Shown piece after piece: positions 33,752 to 42,595 of a stretch of 58,982 nt of DNA. The notes under the pieces are model-generated. The model ran no database searches and was not told the origin of the DNA. It saw nothing but the letters and a program-made list of their open reading frames with translations. The translations under genes were made by a program, and so were the position numbers. The DNA is from Acetobacteraceae bacterium. Its GTDB lineage: Bacteria; Pseudomonadota; Alphaproteobacteria; Acetobacterales; Acetobacteraceae. The stretch spans positions 1 through 58,982 of the forward strand of contig JANXMB010000148.1 in assembly GCA_025354865.1 (NCBI GenBank). The letters are read 5' to 3'. The first letter of the stretch is position 1; every line of letters begins with the position of its first letter.

Positions 33752-34561
33752 ATGCCCCATTTCCAGCCAACGCCCGACTGCGAAATGTTCTACCGGGACG
33801 ACGATTTCACCGATCCCTGGACCAAGCCCGAAACAATCCTGATGTTGCACGGCAACGCCGAGAGCAGCCAGTCCTGGTACGCCTGGGCACCCAAACTGGC
33901 TCGGCATTACCGGGTTATCCGCCCGGATATGCGCGGTTTCGGCCAATCCTCCGCCATGCCGGCCGACTATCCCTGGACGATGGACAGCCTCACCGAAGAT
34001 TTCTGCGCCCTGATGGACCATCTCGGTATCGAGACATTCCATCTTGTCGCCGCCAAGATCGGCGGGACCATTGCCCGAGCTTTCGCGGCACGACGCCCGG
34101 ATCGGGTCAAAACCTTGAGCGTCATCGGCACCCCGCCCCCGCTGCGTGTCGGCGTGAAAGAGCGGGTGCCGCAATTGGTCGCCAACCTCCAGGCCCATGG
34201 GGTCGAAGCGTGGGCGCTGGAAAACATGGGCACCCGCCTCGGTTCCGCATTCCCGCCCGAAGGCGTTGCATGGTGGGGCCAGTTCATGGGTCGTACCGCG
34301 CTGTCCACCCAGTTGGGCTTCATGGGCACCATCGCCTGCGCGGATATCCGAGCGGACTTGCCAAAGATTGCGTGCCCGACTTTGGTTGTGACGACGGAAA
34401 AAAGCGGGCTTGGCACCCCGGCGGAAACCCGCGCATGGCAGGAGCAAATTCGGCGTTCGGAGCTGGTGATTTTGCCGGGCGATTCGTACCATGTCGCAAC
34501 GTCGCACGCCGAACCGGCGGCTGAGGCGGTGCTGGCATTTATCGATCGACATCGCGGATAA
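33752..34561 (+). CDS. Alpha/beta hydrolase-fold protein lacking the nucleophile serine
   Basis: A 269-residue alpha/beta hydrolase homolog. The oxyanion loop LMLHGNAESS and RPDMRGFGQSS are normal, and a histidine is present in GDSYHVATSHAE. The nucleophile elbow, usually G-x-S-x-G, reads AAKIGG with Lys102 where the serine should be, so classical ester hydrolysis is unlikely. The ATG at 33752 has an AGGAG site; an upstream ATG at 33737 does not. It follows the FAH-family gene and may belong to the same catabolic unit. A lyase-like or binding role is possible. Confidence 0.8.
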   Translation: MPHFQPTPDCEMFYRDDDFTDPWTKPETILMLHGNAESSQSWYAWAPKLARHYRVIRPDMRGFGQSSAMPADYPWTMDSLTEDFCALMDHLGIETFHLVAAKIGGTIARAFAARRPDRVKTLSVIGTPPPLRVGVKERVPQLVANLQAHGVEAWALENMGTRLGSAFPPEGVAWWGQFMGRTALSTQLGFMGTIACADIRADLPKIACPTLVVTTEKSGLGTPAETRAWQEQIRRSELVILPGDSYHVATSHAEPAAEAVLAFIDRHRG

Positions 34562-34641
34562 ATTGGATCGCAGCCGGGACCGACCGGCACTCGCCGAAGG
34601 GCGGCACTCGAATTTCGCTTTCGCTCGCCAGGAATCCGCAC

Positions 34642-35448
34642 ATGCTCGTCACCGGAACCACCGCCGTCGTCGCCATTATCGGCAACCCCATCGTGCAGGT
34701 GAAATCGCCCGGCGCGATGAACCGCTATTTCGCCGACCATGGCCTCGATGCCACCCTGATGCCGATGGAAATCGCCCCCGACGCCATCCCCGGCTTTGTC
34801 GCGATGGTGCGGCGTTGGACCAACTGCAAGGGCATTATCGTTACGGTCCCCTACAAGCAGGTCGTCGCCCCGCTGCTAGACGCGCTGACACCCCGCGCCG
34901 CCCGCTTCTCCACCGTGAACGTCTTCCGCCGCGATCCCGACGGCACCCTGACCGGGGAAATGTTCGACGGTGTGGGGTTTATCGCCGCCGCCGCCCACCA
35001 TGGCGTCGATCCCGCCGGCAAACGCGCGGCGGTGGTCGGTGCCGGCGGCGTCGCCTGCGCCATCGCCAATTCCCTGTGCGAGACAGGGGTGTCGCATCTG
35101 GCGATCCAGGACCTCGATACCGCCAAACAGGACGCTTTGATCGCGAAATTGCGCGACGCTTTTCCGGCGATCGAGATCGTTGCCGGTGTGGCGACGACAG
35201 CGGGCTTGGACATCCTGGTCAACGGCACCCCCGTCGGCATGAACGGCGACCCACGGCTGCCTTTGGCCGATGCCGAACTGAGCGGCCTCGGCGCGCATTG
35301 TTTCGTCGCCGACGTTGTCACCGCCCCGACGATCACCCCATTCCTGGCTTTCGCGCAGGCGCGCGGCTGTACGATCCAGACCGGCTTGGAAATGACCGAA
35401 ACCCAGTTGGTCTCGCTCGCCGTCTTCATGGGGGTCGCCGCGCCGTGA
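34642..35448 (+). CDS. Shikimate dehydrogenase-like oxidoreductase (AroE family)
   Basis: A 268-residue AroE-fold protein. IIGNPIVQVKSPGAMNRYF is the substrate region, where the usual HSLSP is KSPG. TVPYK carries the catalytic lysine, NVFRR is the conserved asparagine region and VVGAGGVACAIAN is the nucleotide-binding loop. DILVNGTPVGM and QTGLEMTETQ follow. The altered substrate loop and catabolic neighbours suggest a shikimate or quinate paralog rather than the housekeeping AroE. Its stop overlaps the MFS start in a GTGA. Confidence 0.82.
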   Translation: MLVTGTTAVVAIIGNPIVQVKSPGAMNRYFADHGLDATLMPMEIAPDAIPGFVAMVRRWTNCKGIIVTVPYKQVVAPLLDALTPRAARFSTVNVFRRDPDGTLTGEMFDGVGFIAAAAHHGVDPAGKRAAVVGAGGVACAIANSLCETGVSHLAIQDLDTAKQDALIAKLRDAFPAIEIVAGVATTAGLDILVNGTPVGMNGDPRLPLADAELSGLGAHCFVADVVTAPTITPFLAFAQARGCTIQTGLEMTETQLVSLAVFMGVAAP

Positions 35449-36593
35449 AACGTTCCGTCGTCGTCTCGACGCTCGGCATTACCCAGACCTTGTCCTGGGG
35501 ATCGAGCTACTACCTGACGGCGGTATTTGCCGATCCGATCGCCACCGACCTGCATATCTCGAAAACCTGGTTCTTCGGCGTCTACTCCGCCGCGCTGCTG
35601 CTATCCGGCCTGCTGGGGCCATGGGCGGGGCGCACGATCGATCGGCGGGGCGGCCGCGATGTGCTGGCCTGCACCAACCTCGTGTTCGCCGCCGGCCTCG
35701 CGCTGCTGGGCTGCGCCAACGGCCCGATCGGCCTGATCGCGGCCTGGGCGGTCATCGGCGTCGGCATGGGCTTCGGCCTGTACGAGGCATCCTTCGCCAC
35801 CGTCGCCGGCCTATATGGGCGGGAAGCGCGGAACGCCATCACCGGAATCACCTTGGTCGCCGGCTTCGCCAGCACCGTCGGCTGGCCGCTCAGCGCCTGG
35901 ATGATCGACGCCTTCGGCTGGCGCGGGGCCTGCTTCGGCTGGGCCGCGCTGCACGTGACGATCGGCCTGCCGCTGAACCGATTGCTGGTGCCGCAAGCCC
36001 CACCGCCAGAGCCTCTGCCGGCCGCATCCCATGCCGCAGACGGAACAATATCCTGGACCATGATCGTGCTCGCTGGGGTATTCGCCGCCACCTGGTTCGT
36101 GTCCGCCGCCATGGCGTCCCATCTGCCCCGCCTGTTGCAGGCGATGGGGTCCACCCCGGCCGCCGCCATCGCCGCCGCAGCCCTCGTCGGCCCTGCACAA
36201 GTCGCCGCTCGGATTGCCGAGTTCACCCTGATGCGCAACGCCTCCCCCCTGCTATCCGCCCGCGTCGCGGCAGCCATGCACCCGATCGGCGCCGTCTTTC
36301 TGGCGATCCTCGGCGCACCGGCAGCGGTCGCCTTCGTGCTGCTGCACGGTGGTGGCAACGGCATCATGACCATCGCCCGAGGCACCCTGCCCCTCGCGCT
36401 GTTCGGCGCCGCCGGGTACGGCCTGCGCACCGGCATCCTGGCAATGCCGACCCGCATTCTGCAGGGCGGGGCGCCGCTGCTGTTCCAACTCGTGCTGGAC
36501 GACGCCGGCCCCTACGCCGCCCTGGCGTTGTCCAGCACGCTGATCGGGGCTTCGTTTTTGCTGCTGCTGTTCGTCCGCCCGCCCCGGCAGTAA
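35445..36593 (+). CDS. MFS transporter
   Basis: A 382-residue major facilitator with about twelve hydrophobic helices. WGSSYYLTAVFADPIATDL begins the first helix pair, and the loop GPWAGRTIDRRGGRD between helices 2 and 3 matches the MFS signature G-x-x-x-D-R-x-G-R. The open frame extends upstream, but homology starts at the GTG at 35445, coupled to the AroE-like gene. It may import an organic acid used by the neighbouring enzymes; the substrate is not readable from sequence. Confidence 0.88.
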   Translation: MKRSVVVSTLGITQTLSWGSSYYLTAVFADPIATDLHISKTWFFGVYSAALLLSGLLGPWAGRTIDRRGGRDVLACTNLVFAAGLALLGCANGPIGLIAAWAVIGVGMGFGLYEASFATVAGLYGREARNAITGITLVAGFASTVGWPLSAWMIDAFGWRGACFGWAALHVTIGLPLNRLLVPQAPPPEPLPAASHAADGTISWTMIVLAGVFAATWFVSAAMASHLPRLLQAMGSTPAAAIAAAALVGPAQVAARIAEFTLMRNASPLLSARVAAAMHPIGAVFLAILGAPAAVAFVLLHGGGNGIMTIARGTLPLALFGAAGYGLRTGILAMPTRILQGGAPLLFQLVLDDAGPYAALALSSTLIGASFLLLLFVRPPRQ

Positions 36594-36621
36594 CCTGTCG
36601 CCAACTTAAACGGAGGACACC

Positions 36622-37818
36622 ATGACCCAAGCCCTGACCGGCATTCGCGTTATCGACATGACGCACAATCAGGCAGGCCCCGCCTGCGCGCAGATCCTCG
36701 GCTTCCTCGGCGCCGATGTGATCAAATTGGAGGAACCGAAAGGCGGCGACGTCGCCCGCACCAACATGCGCGACAAAGCCGACAGCGACAGCCTGTTCTT
36801 CCTGATCCTGAACGCCAACAAGAAGAGCCTGACGCTCAATCTGAAAACCGACGAAGGCAAGGCGCTGTTCAAGAAAGTCATTGCCGAGTCCGACGTGCTA
36901 CTGGAGAATTTCGGTCCCGGCGCGCTGGATCGCCTCGGGCTGGGCTACGACGTGTTGAAAGAACTCAATCCGCGTCTGATCTATTCCACCATCAAAGGCT
37001 TCGGCACCTACGGCCCCTATAGCGGGTTCAAAAGCTTCGAGCCGATCGCCCAAGCCATGGGCGGCGCGATGTGCGTCACCGGCACCGCCGACGGGCCGCC
37101 GATGTTCAACTTCCCGGCCATCGGCGACAGCGGCACCGGCATGCATATGGCGATCGGCATCCTGGCCGCGCTGCAACAACGCCACACCACCGGCAAAGGC
37201 CAGCACGTCGAAGTGTCGATGCAGGATGCGGTGGTCAACCTCATCCGAGTTTCGTTGCGCGACCATCAACGCTACGGCCACCCGCCGACCCGATCCGGCA
37301 ATCAGTTGGGTCGAACCGTACCCGGCACGACCTTTCGCTGCGCGCCGGGCGGACCCAACGACTACGTCTACATCTTCTGCCAACCGCAAATGTGGAAAGC
37401 CTTCGTCGGTGTGCTCGGCCAACCCGACCTGCCGACCGATCCCCGCTTCGCAACCCCCGAAGCCCGCTGGGACAACAAAGCCGCGCTGGAGGACATCGTC
37501 ACCGCCTGGACCATGCAACGATCCAAGCACGATGTCATGAAATCGATGGGCGATGCCGGCGTGCCCTGCGGCGCATGCCTCGACACCGGGGAGGTCCTGG
37601 CCGATCCGCATCTGCGCGAACGCGAGATGGTGCTGGACATCGATTACCCGACACGCGGGGTCTACCAAACCGTGGGCTCGCCGATCAAATTGTCGGATTC
37701 GCCGGTCACCGTCACCCGCCCGCCGCTGCTGGGCGAACACACGGCCGCTTTGCTGGGGGAATTGTGCGGGGTTTCGCCGGACGACGCCCAGGCGCTTAAG
37801 GCGAAAGGCGTGGTTTGA
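36622..37818 (+). CDS. CaiB/BaiF CoA-transferase, formyl-CoA transferase-like
   Basis: A 398-residue class III CoA transferase. The opening LTGIRVIDMTHNQAGPACAQILGFLGADVIKLE and the nucleophile region AIGDSGTGMHMAIGILAAL (catalytic aspartate near residue 170) resemble formyl-CoA:oxalate CoA-transferase, as do GQHVEVSMQDAVVNLIR and the terminal PLLGEHT. No oxalyl-CoA decarboxylase is adjacent, so the acid exchanged may not be oxalate. A strong GGAGG site precedes the ATG. It follows the MFS gene by 28 bases and likely shares its transcript. Confidence 0.88.
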   Translation: MTQALTGIRVIDMTHNQAGPACAQILGFLGADVIKLEEPKGGDVARTNMRDKADSDSLFFLILNANKKSLTLNLKTDEGKALFKKVIAESDVLLENFGPGALDRLGLGYDVLKELNPRLIYSTIKGFGTYGPYSGFKSFEPIAQAMGGAMCVTGTADGPPMFNFPAIGDSGTGMHMAIGILAALQQRHTTGKGQHVEVSMQDAVVNLIRVSLRDHQRYGHPPTRSGNQLGRTVPGTTFRCAPGGPNDYVYIFCQPQMWKAFVGVLGQPDLPTDPRFATPEARWDNKAALEDIVTAWTMQRSKHDVMKSMGDAGVPCGACLDTGEVLADPHLREREMVLDIDYPTRGVYQTVGSPIKLSDSPVTVTRPPLLGEHTAALLGELCGVSPDDAQALKAKGVV

Positions 37819-37867
37819 TGCCGGGCATGTCCGTTAATTTATCGGAACATTACGATTGGATAAGACC

Positions 37868-39217
37868 ATGACCGTCACCGCCGAACTGTGCGAAAAAATC
37901 GTTGCGCAGACATGGGATTCGCTGACACCGGACGCCATCGCCGCCGCGCGCCGGCTGGTGCTGGACGGCATATCCATCGCCCTCGCCGGGACCGAGGAAG
38001 AGGCGATGCAAATCCTGGGCGCGCATTATCGCAATTTCGGCGCCCGCAACGACTGCACCGCGATCGGCCACGGCTTCCGCACCGCACCGACACTGGCCGC
38101 CGCGCTGAACGGGGCGGCGATGCATGTGCTGGATTTCGAGCCGATGTGGACACCGTCCAACCACGCCTTGTCCACCACTCTGCCCGCCATCCTGGCGCTG
38201 GCCGAAACCCGCGATGTGTCGGGACGCGAAGTCATTACGGCCTTGGTCAAAGGGATCGAGCTGCAAGGATGGATCCGCCACGCCGGGCATCTTTACGAAA
38301 ACGGCAGCATCCGCTTCCACCCACCGGCTTTGGTCGGCCCGATGGGATCGGCCGTGGCGGCGGGCCATGTCCTCGGCCTTACCGCCCCGCAACTGGCCTA
38401 TGCGCTCGGCATGGCATCGTCGCGCTGCGGCGGCATGGCGGCCAATATCGGAACCATGACGAAATCGACCCATTGCGGCAACGCCGCTTCGTCCGGGTTG
38501 GAATGCGCGATGCTCGCCGCTCACGGGTTCGATGCGAATCCAGAACCGTTCGAGGCATTCAACGGCTACGGAAAAATGATGTTCGGCGATACGTTCGAGC
38601 CGCGCGACCTACTGAATTTCGGCGCCCCCTGGCGGATCGTTTCGCCCGGCTATGCGATCAAGATGTTCCCCAGCCAGTTCGGCACCCATTTCGCCATCAC
38701 CGCCGGGTTGCAACTTCGCCCGCAGATCCCCGATCCCGAGAAAATCGCCAAGGTCGTGCTGAAAACTCCGGTCATGCCGTACGTGAACCGCCCGCTTCCC
38801 GACACGGGACTGGCAGGCAAATTCAGCCTGCAATACACATTCGCCAGCGGCCTTTTGCGCGGGGAGGTCAAGATCGATACCTTCACCGACGCCGAAGTCG
38901 AAAAACCCGACATGGCCGCGCTGCTCGGCAAGATCGAAATGAATATGACCCGGGAGATACCGGCTCGTTTCGATCGCATGTGGATCGAGGCGGATGTCGA
39001 AATGACCGACGGCACCAAGCTGCACACACGTTGCAACGGGCCGAAAGGCATCTGGGGCACGCCGCCGATCTCGGCCGAGGATCATCTGGTCAAAATTCGC
39101 GACTGCCTGTCCCGCCGCCTGCCCCACGACAAGGCGGAACAACTGATCGCCCTGGCGCTCAGGATCGACGACCTGGACGCGGCGGGGGTGCGGCAGATGG
39201 TGTCCCTCGCAATGTAA
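37868..39217 (+). CDS. MmgE/PrpD family protein
   Basis: A 449-residue protein of the 2-methylcitrate dehydratase/iminodisuccinate epimerase superfamily. Features are RRLVLDGISIALAG near the N-terminus, ALNGAAMHVLDFEPMWT, PAILALAE, a helical core with GTMTKSTHCGNAASSGLECAMLAAHGF and a late KFSLQYTFASGLL segment. The usual HALDYDD is changed to HVLDFEP. I prefer the ATG at 37868 to the TTG at 37856. It is convergent with and overlaps the DMT transporter gene by 59 bases. Substrate unknown. Confidence 0.85.
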   Translation: MTVTAELCEKIVAQTWDSLTPDAIAAARRLVLDGISIALAGTEEEAMQILGAHYRNFGARNDCTAIGHGFRTAPTLAAALNGAAMHVLDFEPMWTPSNHALSTTLPAILALAETRDVSGREVITALVKGIELQGWIRHAGHLYENGSIRFHPPALVGPMGSAVAAGHVLGLTAPQLAYALGMASSRCGGMAANIGTMTKSTHCGNAASSGLECAMLAAHGFDANPEPFEAFNGYGKMMFGDTFEPRDLLNFGAPWRIVSPGYAIKMFPSQFGTHFAITAGLQLRPQIPDPEKIAKVVLKTPVMPYVNRPLPDTGLAGKFSLQYTFASGLLRGEVKIDTFTDAEVEKPDMAALLGKIEMNMTREIPARFDRMWIEADVEMTDGTKLHTRCNGPKGIWGTPPISAEDHLVKIRDCLSRRLPHDKAEQLIALALRIDDLDAAGVRQMVSLAM

Positions 39218-40058
39218 CGAGACAGCATCCGACCGATGCCACAACCAGACCGGCAACGGCGAGCGGGGCCAACCGTTCCCCGAAGGCGACCCAGGACAAC
39301 AAGGCGGCGGTGCCGGGCACGAGGTAGAAATTGGCCGATACCCGGGCCGCCGACCCGCGCGAGAGCATGAAGGCATATAGCCCCATGCCCGCAAGGGACA
39401 CGACGACCGTGTTCCAGGCCATCGATACGATTGCGGAACCGGTCCAATGGGCAACAGGCGTTTCGAACGCCCATGCCGCGAGGCAAGAGACGGCTGCACT
39501 GCCGAGGAATTGTCCGGCGGCGCCCGGCAACGGCGGAATGTTGCGGCAAAACTGCCGATAATACAGCGTGCCAGTCACCAGCCCGACCACACCGATGAAC
39601 GCGAGTCCCACACCCTCCAACTGGGTTGCGCTCGCAAGGGCTGCCGGGCCGACGACGAGCGCGACGCCGCCGACGCCGAGCAGAAGGCCGAGATATTGTC
39701 GGGGTTGCAACGGTTCGTGGAGGATGGCGACCCCCAGCGCAGCTGTCAGCAGTGGCGTGAGCGACTGCACCAGCGCGATATGCGCCGCCGGAACCAACAG
39801 CATGGCGGCATGCGGCGGCATCAGCGCGACCGCGTGCAAGAGCGTCCCGGCGATTGCGCAATGAAACCATTTCCAACCCGCCAGCGGGCGCCAGGATTGC
39901 CGCCGGAGCGCCATGGCCAGGCAGAGGACCGCCGCGCAGAGCACCAGTCGGATGGCCACGAACAGCAGCGGCGACAAATCTCGCAATCCGGTTTTCGACG
40001 CGATGAACGCCGAACTCCAGAGGAGGACGAATAGGAATGGGACAAGGCGGACCGGCAA
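39159..40058 (-). CDS. EamA/DMT-superfamily transporter
   Basis: A 299-residue protein with ten predicted helices in two EamA repeats. The opening LVPFLFVLLWSSAFIASKTGL, with tryptophan and serine in the first helix, LVQSLTPLLTAALGVAILHEPL at the end of repeat one and LVPGTAALLSWVAFGERLAPLAVAGLVVASVGCCLV at the end of repeat two are typical. It probably exports amino acids or related metabolites. Its 3' end overlaps the MmgE/PrpD gene on the opposite strand. Confidence 0.88.
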   Translation of the reverse strand: MPVRLVPFLFVLLWSSAFIASKTGLRDLSPLLFVAIRLVLCAAVLCLAMALRRQSWRPLAGWKWFHCAIAGTLLHAVALMPPHAAMLLVPAAHIALVQSLTPLLTAALGVAILHEPLQPRQYLGLLLGVGGVALVVGPAALASATQLEGVGLAFIGVVGLVTGTLYYRQFCRNIPPLPGAAGQFLGSAAVSCLAAWAFETPVAHWTGSAIVSMAWNTVVVSLAGMGLYAFMLSRGSAARVSANFYLVPGTAALLSWVAFGERLAPLAVAGLVVASVGCCLVTLRGTPSAAPPPRPGRRS

Positions 40059-40134
40059 TTTCGTATCCCGACAATCCGCCCAGGACGATCGGGCGTGGGC
40101 TAGCGCAATAGATGGCTACCGTCGCATAGGTTCC

Positions 40135-40581
40135 TTATTGGAAGAAGGGGAAGCATCTTTGCTGCACGCTTTGGAATCTTTTTGTCTCTGGATCGATATG
40201 GTCTTCGATACGATTTATATCGAACGGTATTTCGGCATCGGCGGGCGGCATCGCTTCGTTGTTGAAAACCAAATGAGAATGGGCCTCGAAAAGCGTTTCT
40301 GTGCAGATGCCGGTTGCATTGAAAGCCATCGCGTACCTCCGTTCCCACCCACCGCTTATACGTTCGTAGATTGCAACTATGCCGCCATTGCCAAGCCGCA
40401 CGACGGTGGTCGGTTCCGATCCCACGATCGCGATCGCGTCCTGATAATACAACCGCCTCGGAGGCGTATCGCGCGACGGCCCACAGGCAATAATCGACAG
40501 GCAAATTGCAACCGACGCCATACAAGGTAGGCATGCCCGCCCGACGCGGGAAACCGATTGGCCATTCTGGATAGGTTGCAT
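40135..40581 (-). CDS. Small putative lipoprotein, function unknown
   Basis: A 148-residue protein. The N-terminus has arginines (RVGRAC) before a hydrophobic segment ending in a lipobox-like SIIAC-G, so Cys33 may be lipidated. The mature part is about 115 residues with no family I recognise; it contains an EPTTVVRLGNGGIVAIYERISGGWERRY stretch suggestive of a beta-rich domain. The region is less GC-rich than its surroundings and lies alone between larger genes, which hints at recent acquisition. A shorter start at 40521 would remove the positive charges of the signal. Confidence 0.5.
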   Translation of the reverse strand: MQPIQNGQSVSRVGRACLPCMASVAICLSIIACGPSRDTPPRRLYYQDAIAIVGSEPTTVVRLGNGGIVAIYERISGGWERRYAMAFNATGICTETLFEAHSHLVFNNEAMPPADAEIPFDINRIEDHIDPETKRFQSVQQRCFPFFQ

Positions 40582-40738
40582 TTTCGTTTACCTTCCGACT
40601 CCGGGACTGCGGCACTCGGTATGATCGTTTCCAAAACCGATGCGCGTCGTGTCGAACGCCGTTTTGTCGTTGGGGCGCCTCCCCTTCCCCAATCCTCCCC
40701 CCAGCGCCAAACTCCCCCGAAATGCCGGAGACGCCACG

Positions 40739-42133
40739 ATGACCATCGCACGCCAGATCGCCGATCGTATCCACGCCCTGCGCTTCGAGGATATTTCGCC
40801 CGAGGCCTTGGAATGGACCCGACATGCGTTCACCGACACCGTCGGCTGCGCCCTAGCCGGCACCGTCGATGCAGGGCCGCGCATTCTGATGTCCGTCCCC
40901 GGCGTGGCCGAGGCGCCGGGGCCGGCGCTGATCTATGCCAGCAACATCCGGACATCGGTCCTCGACGCCGCCTTGGTCAACGGCACTGCGTCGCATGCCC
41001 TCGACTACGACGATGTTGCGGCATCGATGGGCGGCCATCCCTCCGCCGTGCTCGTCGCGCCCGCCATTGCGCTGGGGGAAATGACGCAGGCCACCGGCCG
41101 CGATCTGGCCTTGGCCTACGTCGTCGGTTTCGAAACGGAGTGCCGCATCGGGCGCGGCGTCAATTTCCACCATTACGAGAAAGGCTGGCACCCGACCGCG
41201 ACCCTGGGCATTTTCGGCACCGTCGCGGCTGCGGCCCGCTTGCTCGATCTGTCGCCGGATATCACCGCTGTCGCGCTGGGGATGGCGGCGTCGTTCGCCT
41301 CCGGGCTCAAGGCGAATTTCGGCACCATGACAAAGCCGCTGCATGTCGGCCACACCGTGCGCAGCGGGCTCTTTGCGGCGCTGATGGCACAGCGGGGCTA
41401 CACCGCGAACCCCGGCGCGTTCGAACATGGGCACGGCTTCCTGGATGTATTCAACGGGGCCGGCACCTACGATGTCGATAAGATGCTAGCCGACTGGTAC
41501 GCGCCGCTGGAGGCCGGGGGTTACGGCGATCCCGGCCTAAAACCCTACCCCTGCTGCGGGTCCACCCATGCCTCCATTGCGCGGATGATCGACCTCGCCA
41601 CCGCGCACGACCTTACGCCCGACCGGGTTGCCCGGATCGAGGTCATGCCCCACGCCCGCCGGCTGCCGCATACCGACAATCCCGACCCGCAGACGCCCCT
41701 CGGCGCCAAGTTCTCCATCCAATATTGCATTGCCCGAGCACTGGACGAACGCGCGGTGACGCTGCGGCATTTCGAGGAGGATGCCCAATTCGACCCGGCG
41801 ATTCGGTCGATCATGGCGCGGGTCGAAGCCAAGCCGCACCCCGAAATCTCCGCCGACGGGCGGTATCCCTGGGGGGCCGAGGTGATCGTGCACACCACCG
41901 ACGGGCAGCGTTTGGCCTCCCGCCTGGACGACTACCCAAGTCGCGGGCCGGCGGGCGTGCCGATGACGCGGGACGAGTTGTGGACCAAGTTTTCCGATTG
42001 CGGCCAATTGGCACTGCCCGCCGCGCAGGTCGCGCCGCTGTTCGAGAAGCTGATGGCGATCGAAACAATCCCGTCCACCGCCGAGCTGACCCATTTGCTG
42101 GAGGCACCGGCCGTCCGTTCGCGGGCCGCTTGA
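40739..42133 (+). CDS. MmgE/PrpD family protein
   Basis: A second, more canonical member of this superfamily, 464 residues from the ATG at 40739. HAFTDTVGCALAGT, NGTASHALDYDDVAASMGGHPSAVLVAP (with the HALDYDD catalytic region), GWHPTATLGIFGTVAAAARLL, FGTMTKPLHVGHTVRSGLFAALMA and KPYPCCGSTHASIA are all hallmarks. Members act as dehydratases or epimerases on tricarboxylic or related acids. It is the only plus-strand gene in its immediate vicinity; an upstream in-frame start at 40640 gives an N-terminal extension without homology. Confidence 0.9.
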   Translation: MTIARQIADRIHALRFEDISPEALEWTRHAFTDTVGCALAGTVDAGPRILMSVPGVAEAPGPALIYASNIRTSVLDAALVNGTASHALDYDDVAASMGGHPSAVLVAPAIALGEMTQATGRDLALAYVVGFETECRIGRGVNFHHYEKGWHPTATLGIFGTVAAAARLLDLSPDITAVALGMAASFASGLKANFGTMTKPLHVGHTVRSGLFAALMAQRGYTANPGAFEHGHGFLDVFNGAGTYDVDKMLADWYAPLEAGGYGDPGLKPYPCCGSTHASIARMIDLATAHDLTPDRVARIEVMPHARRLPHTDNPDPQTPLGAKFSIQYCIARALDERAVTLRHFEEDAQFDPAIRSIMARVEAKPHPEISADGRYPWGAEVIVHTTDGQRLASRLDDYPSRGPAGVPMTRDELWTKFSDCGQLALPAAQVAPLFEKLMAIETIPSTAELTHLLEAPAVRSRAA

Positions 42134-42149
42134 AAAAACTTTGCCGGCG

Positions 42150-42165
42150 TTAACTTTTCGTTAAC
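42150..42165 (+). promoter_or_regulatory. CtrA-type binding site (TTAA-N7-TTAAC)
   Basis: The sequence TTAACTTTTCGTTAAC matches the alphaproteobacterial CtrA consensus TTAA-N7-TTAAC exactly. It lies between a stop codon at 42133 and the FlaG-like gene, about 55-70 bases upstream of its start, in a short AT-rich patch. This is a sensible location for a response-regulator site. Confidence 0.65.
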
Positions 42166-42232
42166 ACATCGGGGGTAAAGCAGGAGAAATCCCCGGCGCC
42201 AGAACGGCGCGGTTTTCCTGGTGACAACCGCC

Positions 42233-42595
42233 ATGCCGAACGAATTGACCATCCCCGCCGTGCAACCGACCAGCCCCACCGGCCCCAGGGGGCACCCGCC
42301 GACACCCCCCGTGCCCACGGCACCGGGGCCCGTCCAGCCATACACCAACCCCTCCCTCCGCCTCGATCCCGGGCTCGGTCTCGTCGTGATCGAGTTCCGC
42401 AACGACGCCGGGGCAGTCACCCGTTCGATCCCGAGCAAGCAGCAGATCGAGGCCTACCGCACGCACGAACAAACCCCGCCCGGCCCCGATGGGAAGACCC
42501 CCGCTGGGAAGACCCCCGACGCGACGGCCCCCGACGGGAAGGCCCCCGACGGGAAGGCCAACGACGCGACGGCAGGGCGAGAACAACCGCCATGA
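42233..42595 (+). CDS. Proline-rich protein with FlaG-like segment
   Basis: A 120-residue protein. The N-terminal third is proline- and threonine-rich. The middle (about residues 42-75, NPSLRLDPGLGLVVIEFRN then GAVTRSIPSKQQIEAYR) resembles the FlaG pattern of a short LD..LG.VVI strand followed by G-x-V-x-x-x-I-P. The C-terminal 35 residues are low-complexity with repeated DGK and PDGKAPDGK units. A GTG at 42221 is an alternative start. A CtrA-type box lies upstream and the next gene overlaps by 4 bases. A link to motility is inferred, not shown. Confidence 0.6.
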   Translation: MPNELTIPAVQPTSPTGPRGHPPTPPVPTAPGPVQPYTNPSLRLDPGLGLVVIEFRNDAGAVTRSIPSKQQIEAYRTHEQTPPGPDGKTPAGKTPDATAPDGKAPDGKANDATAGREQPP

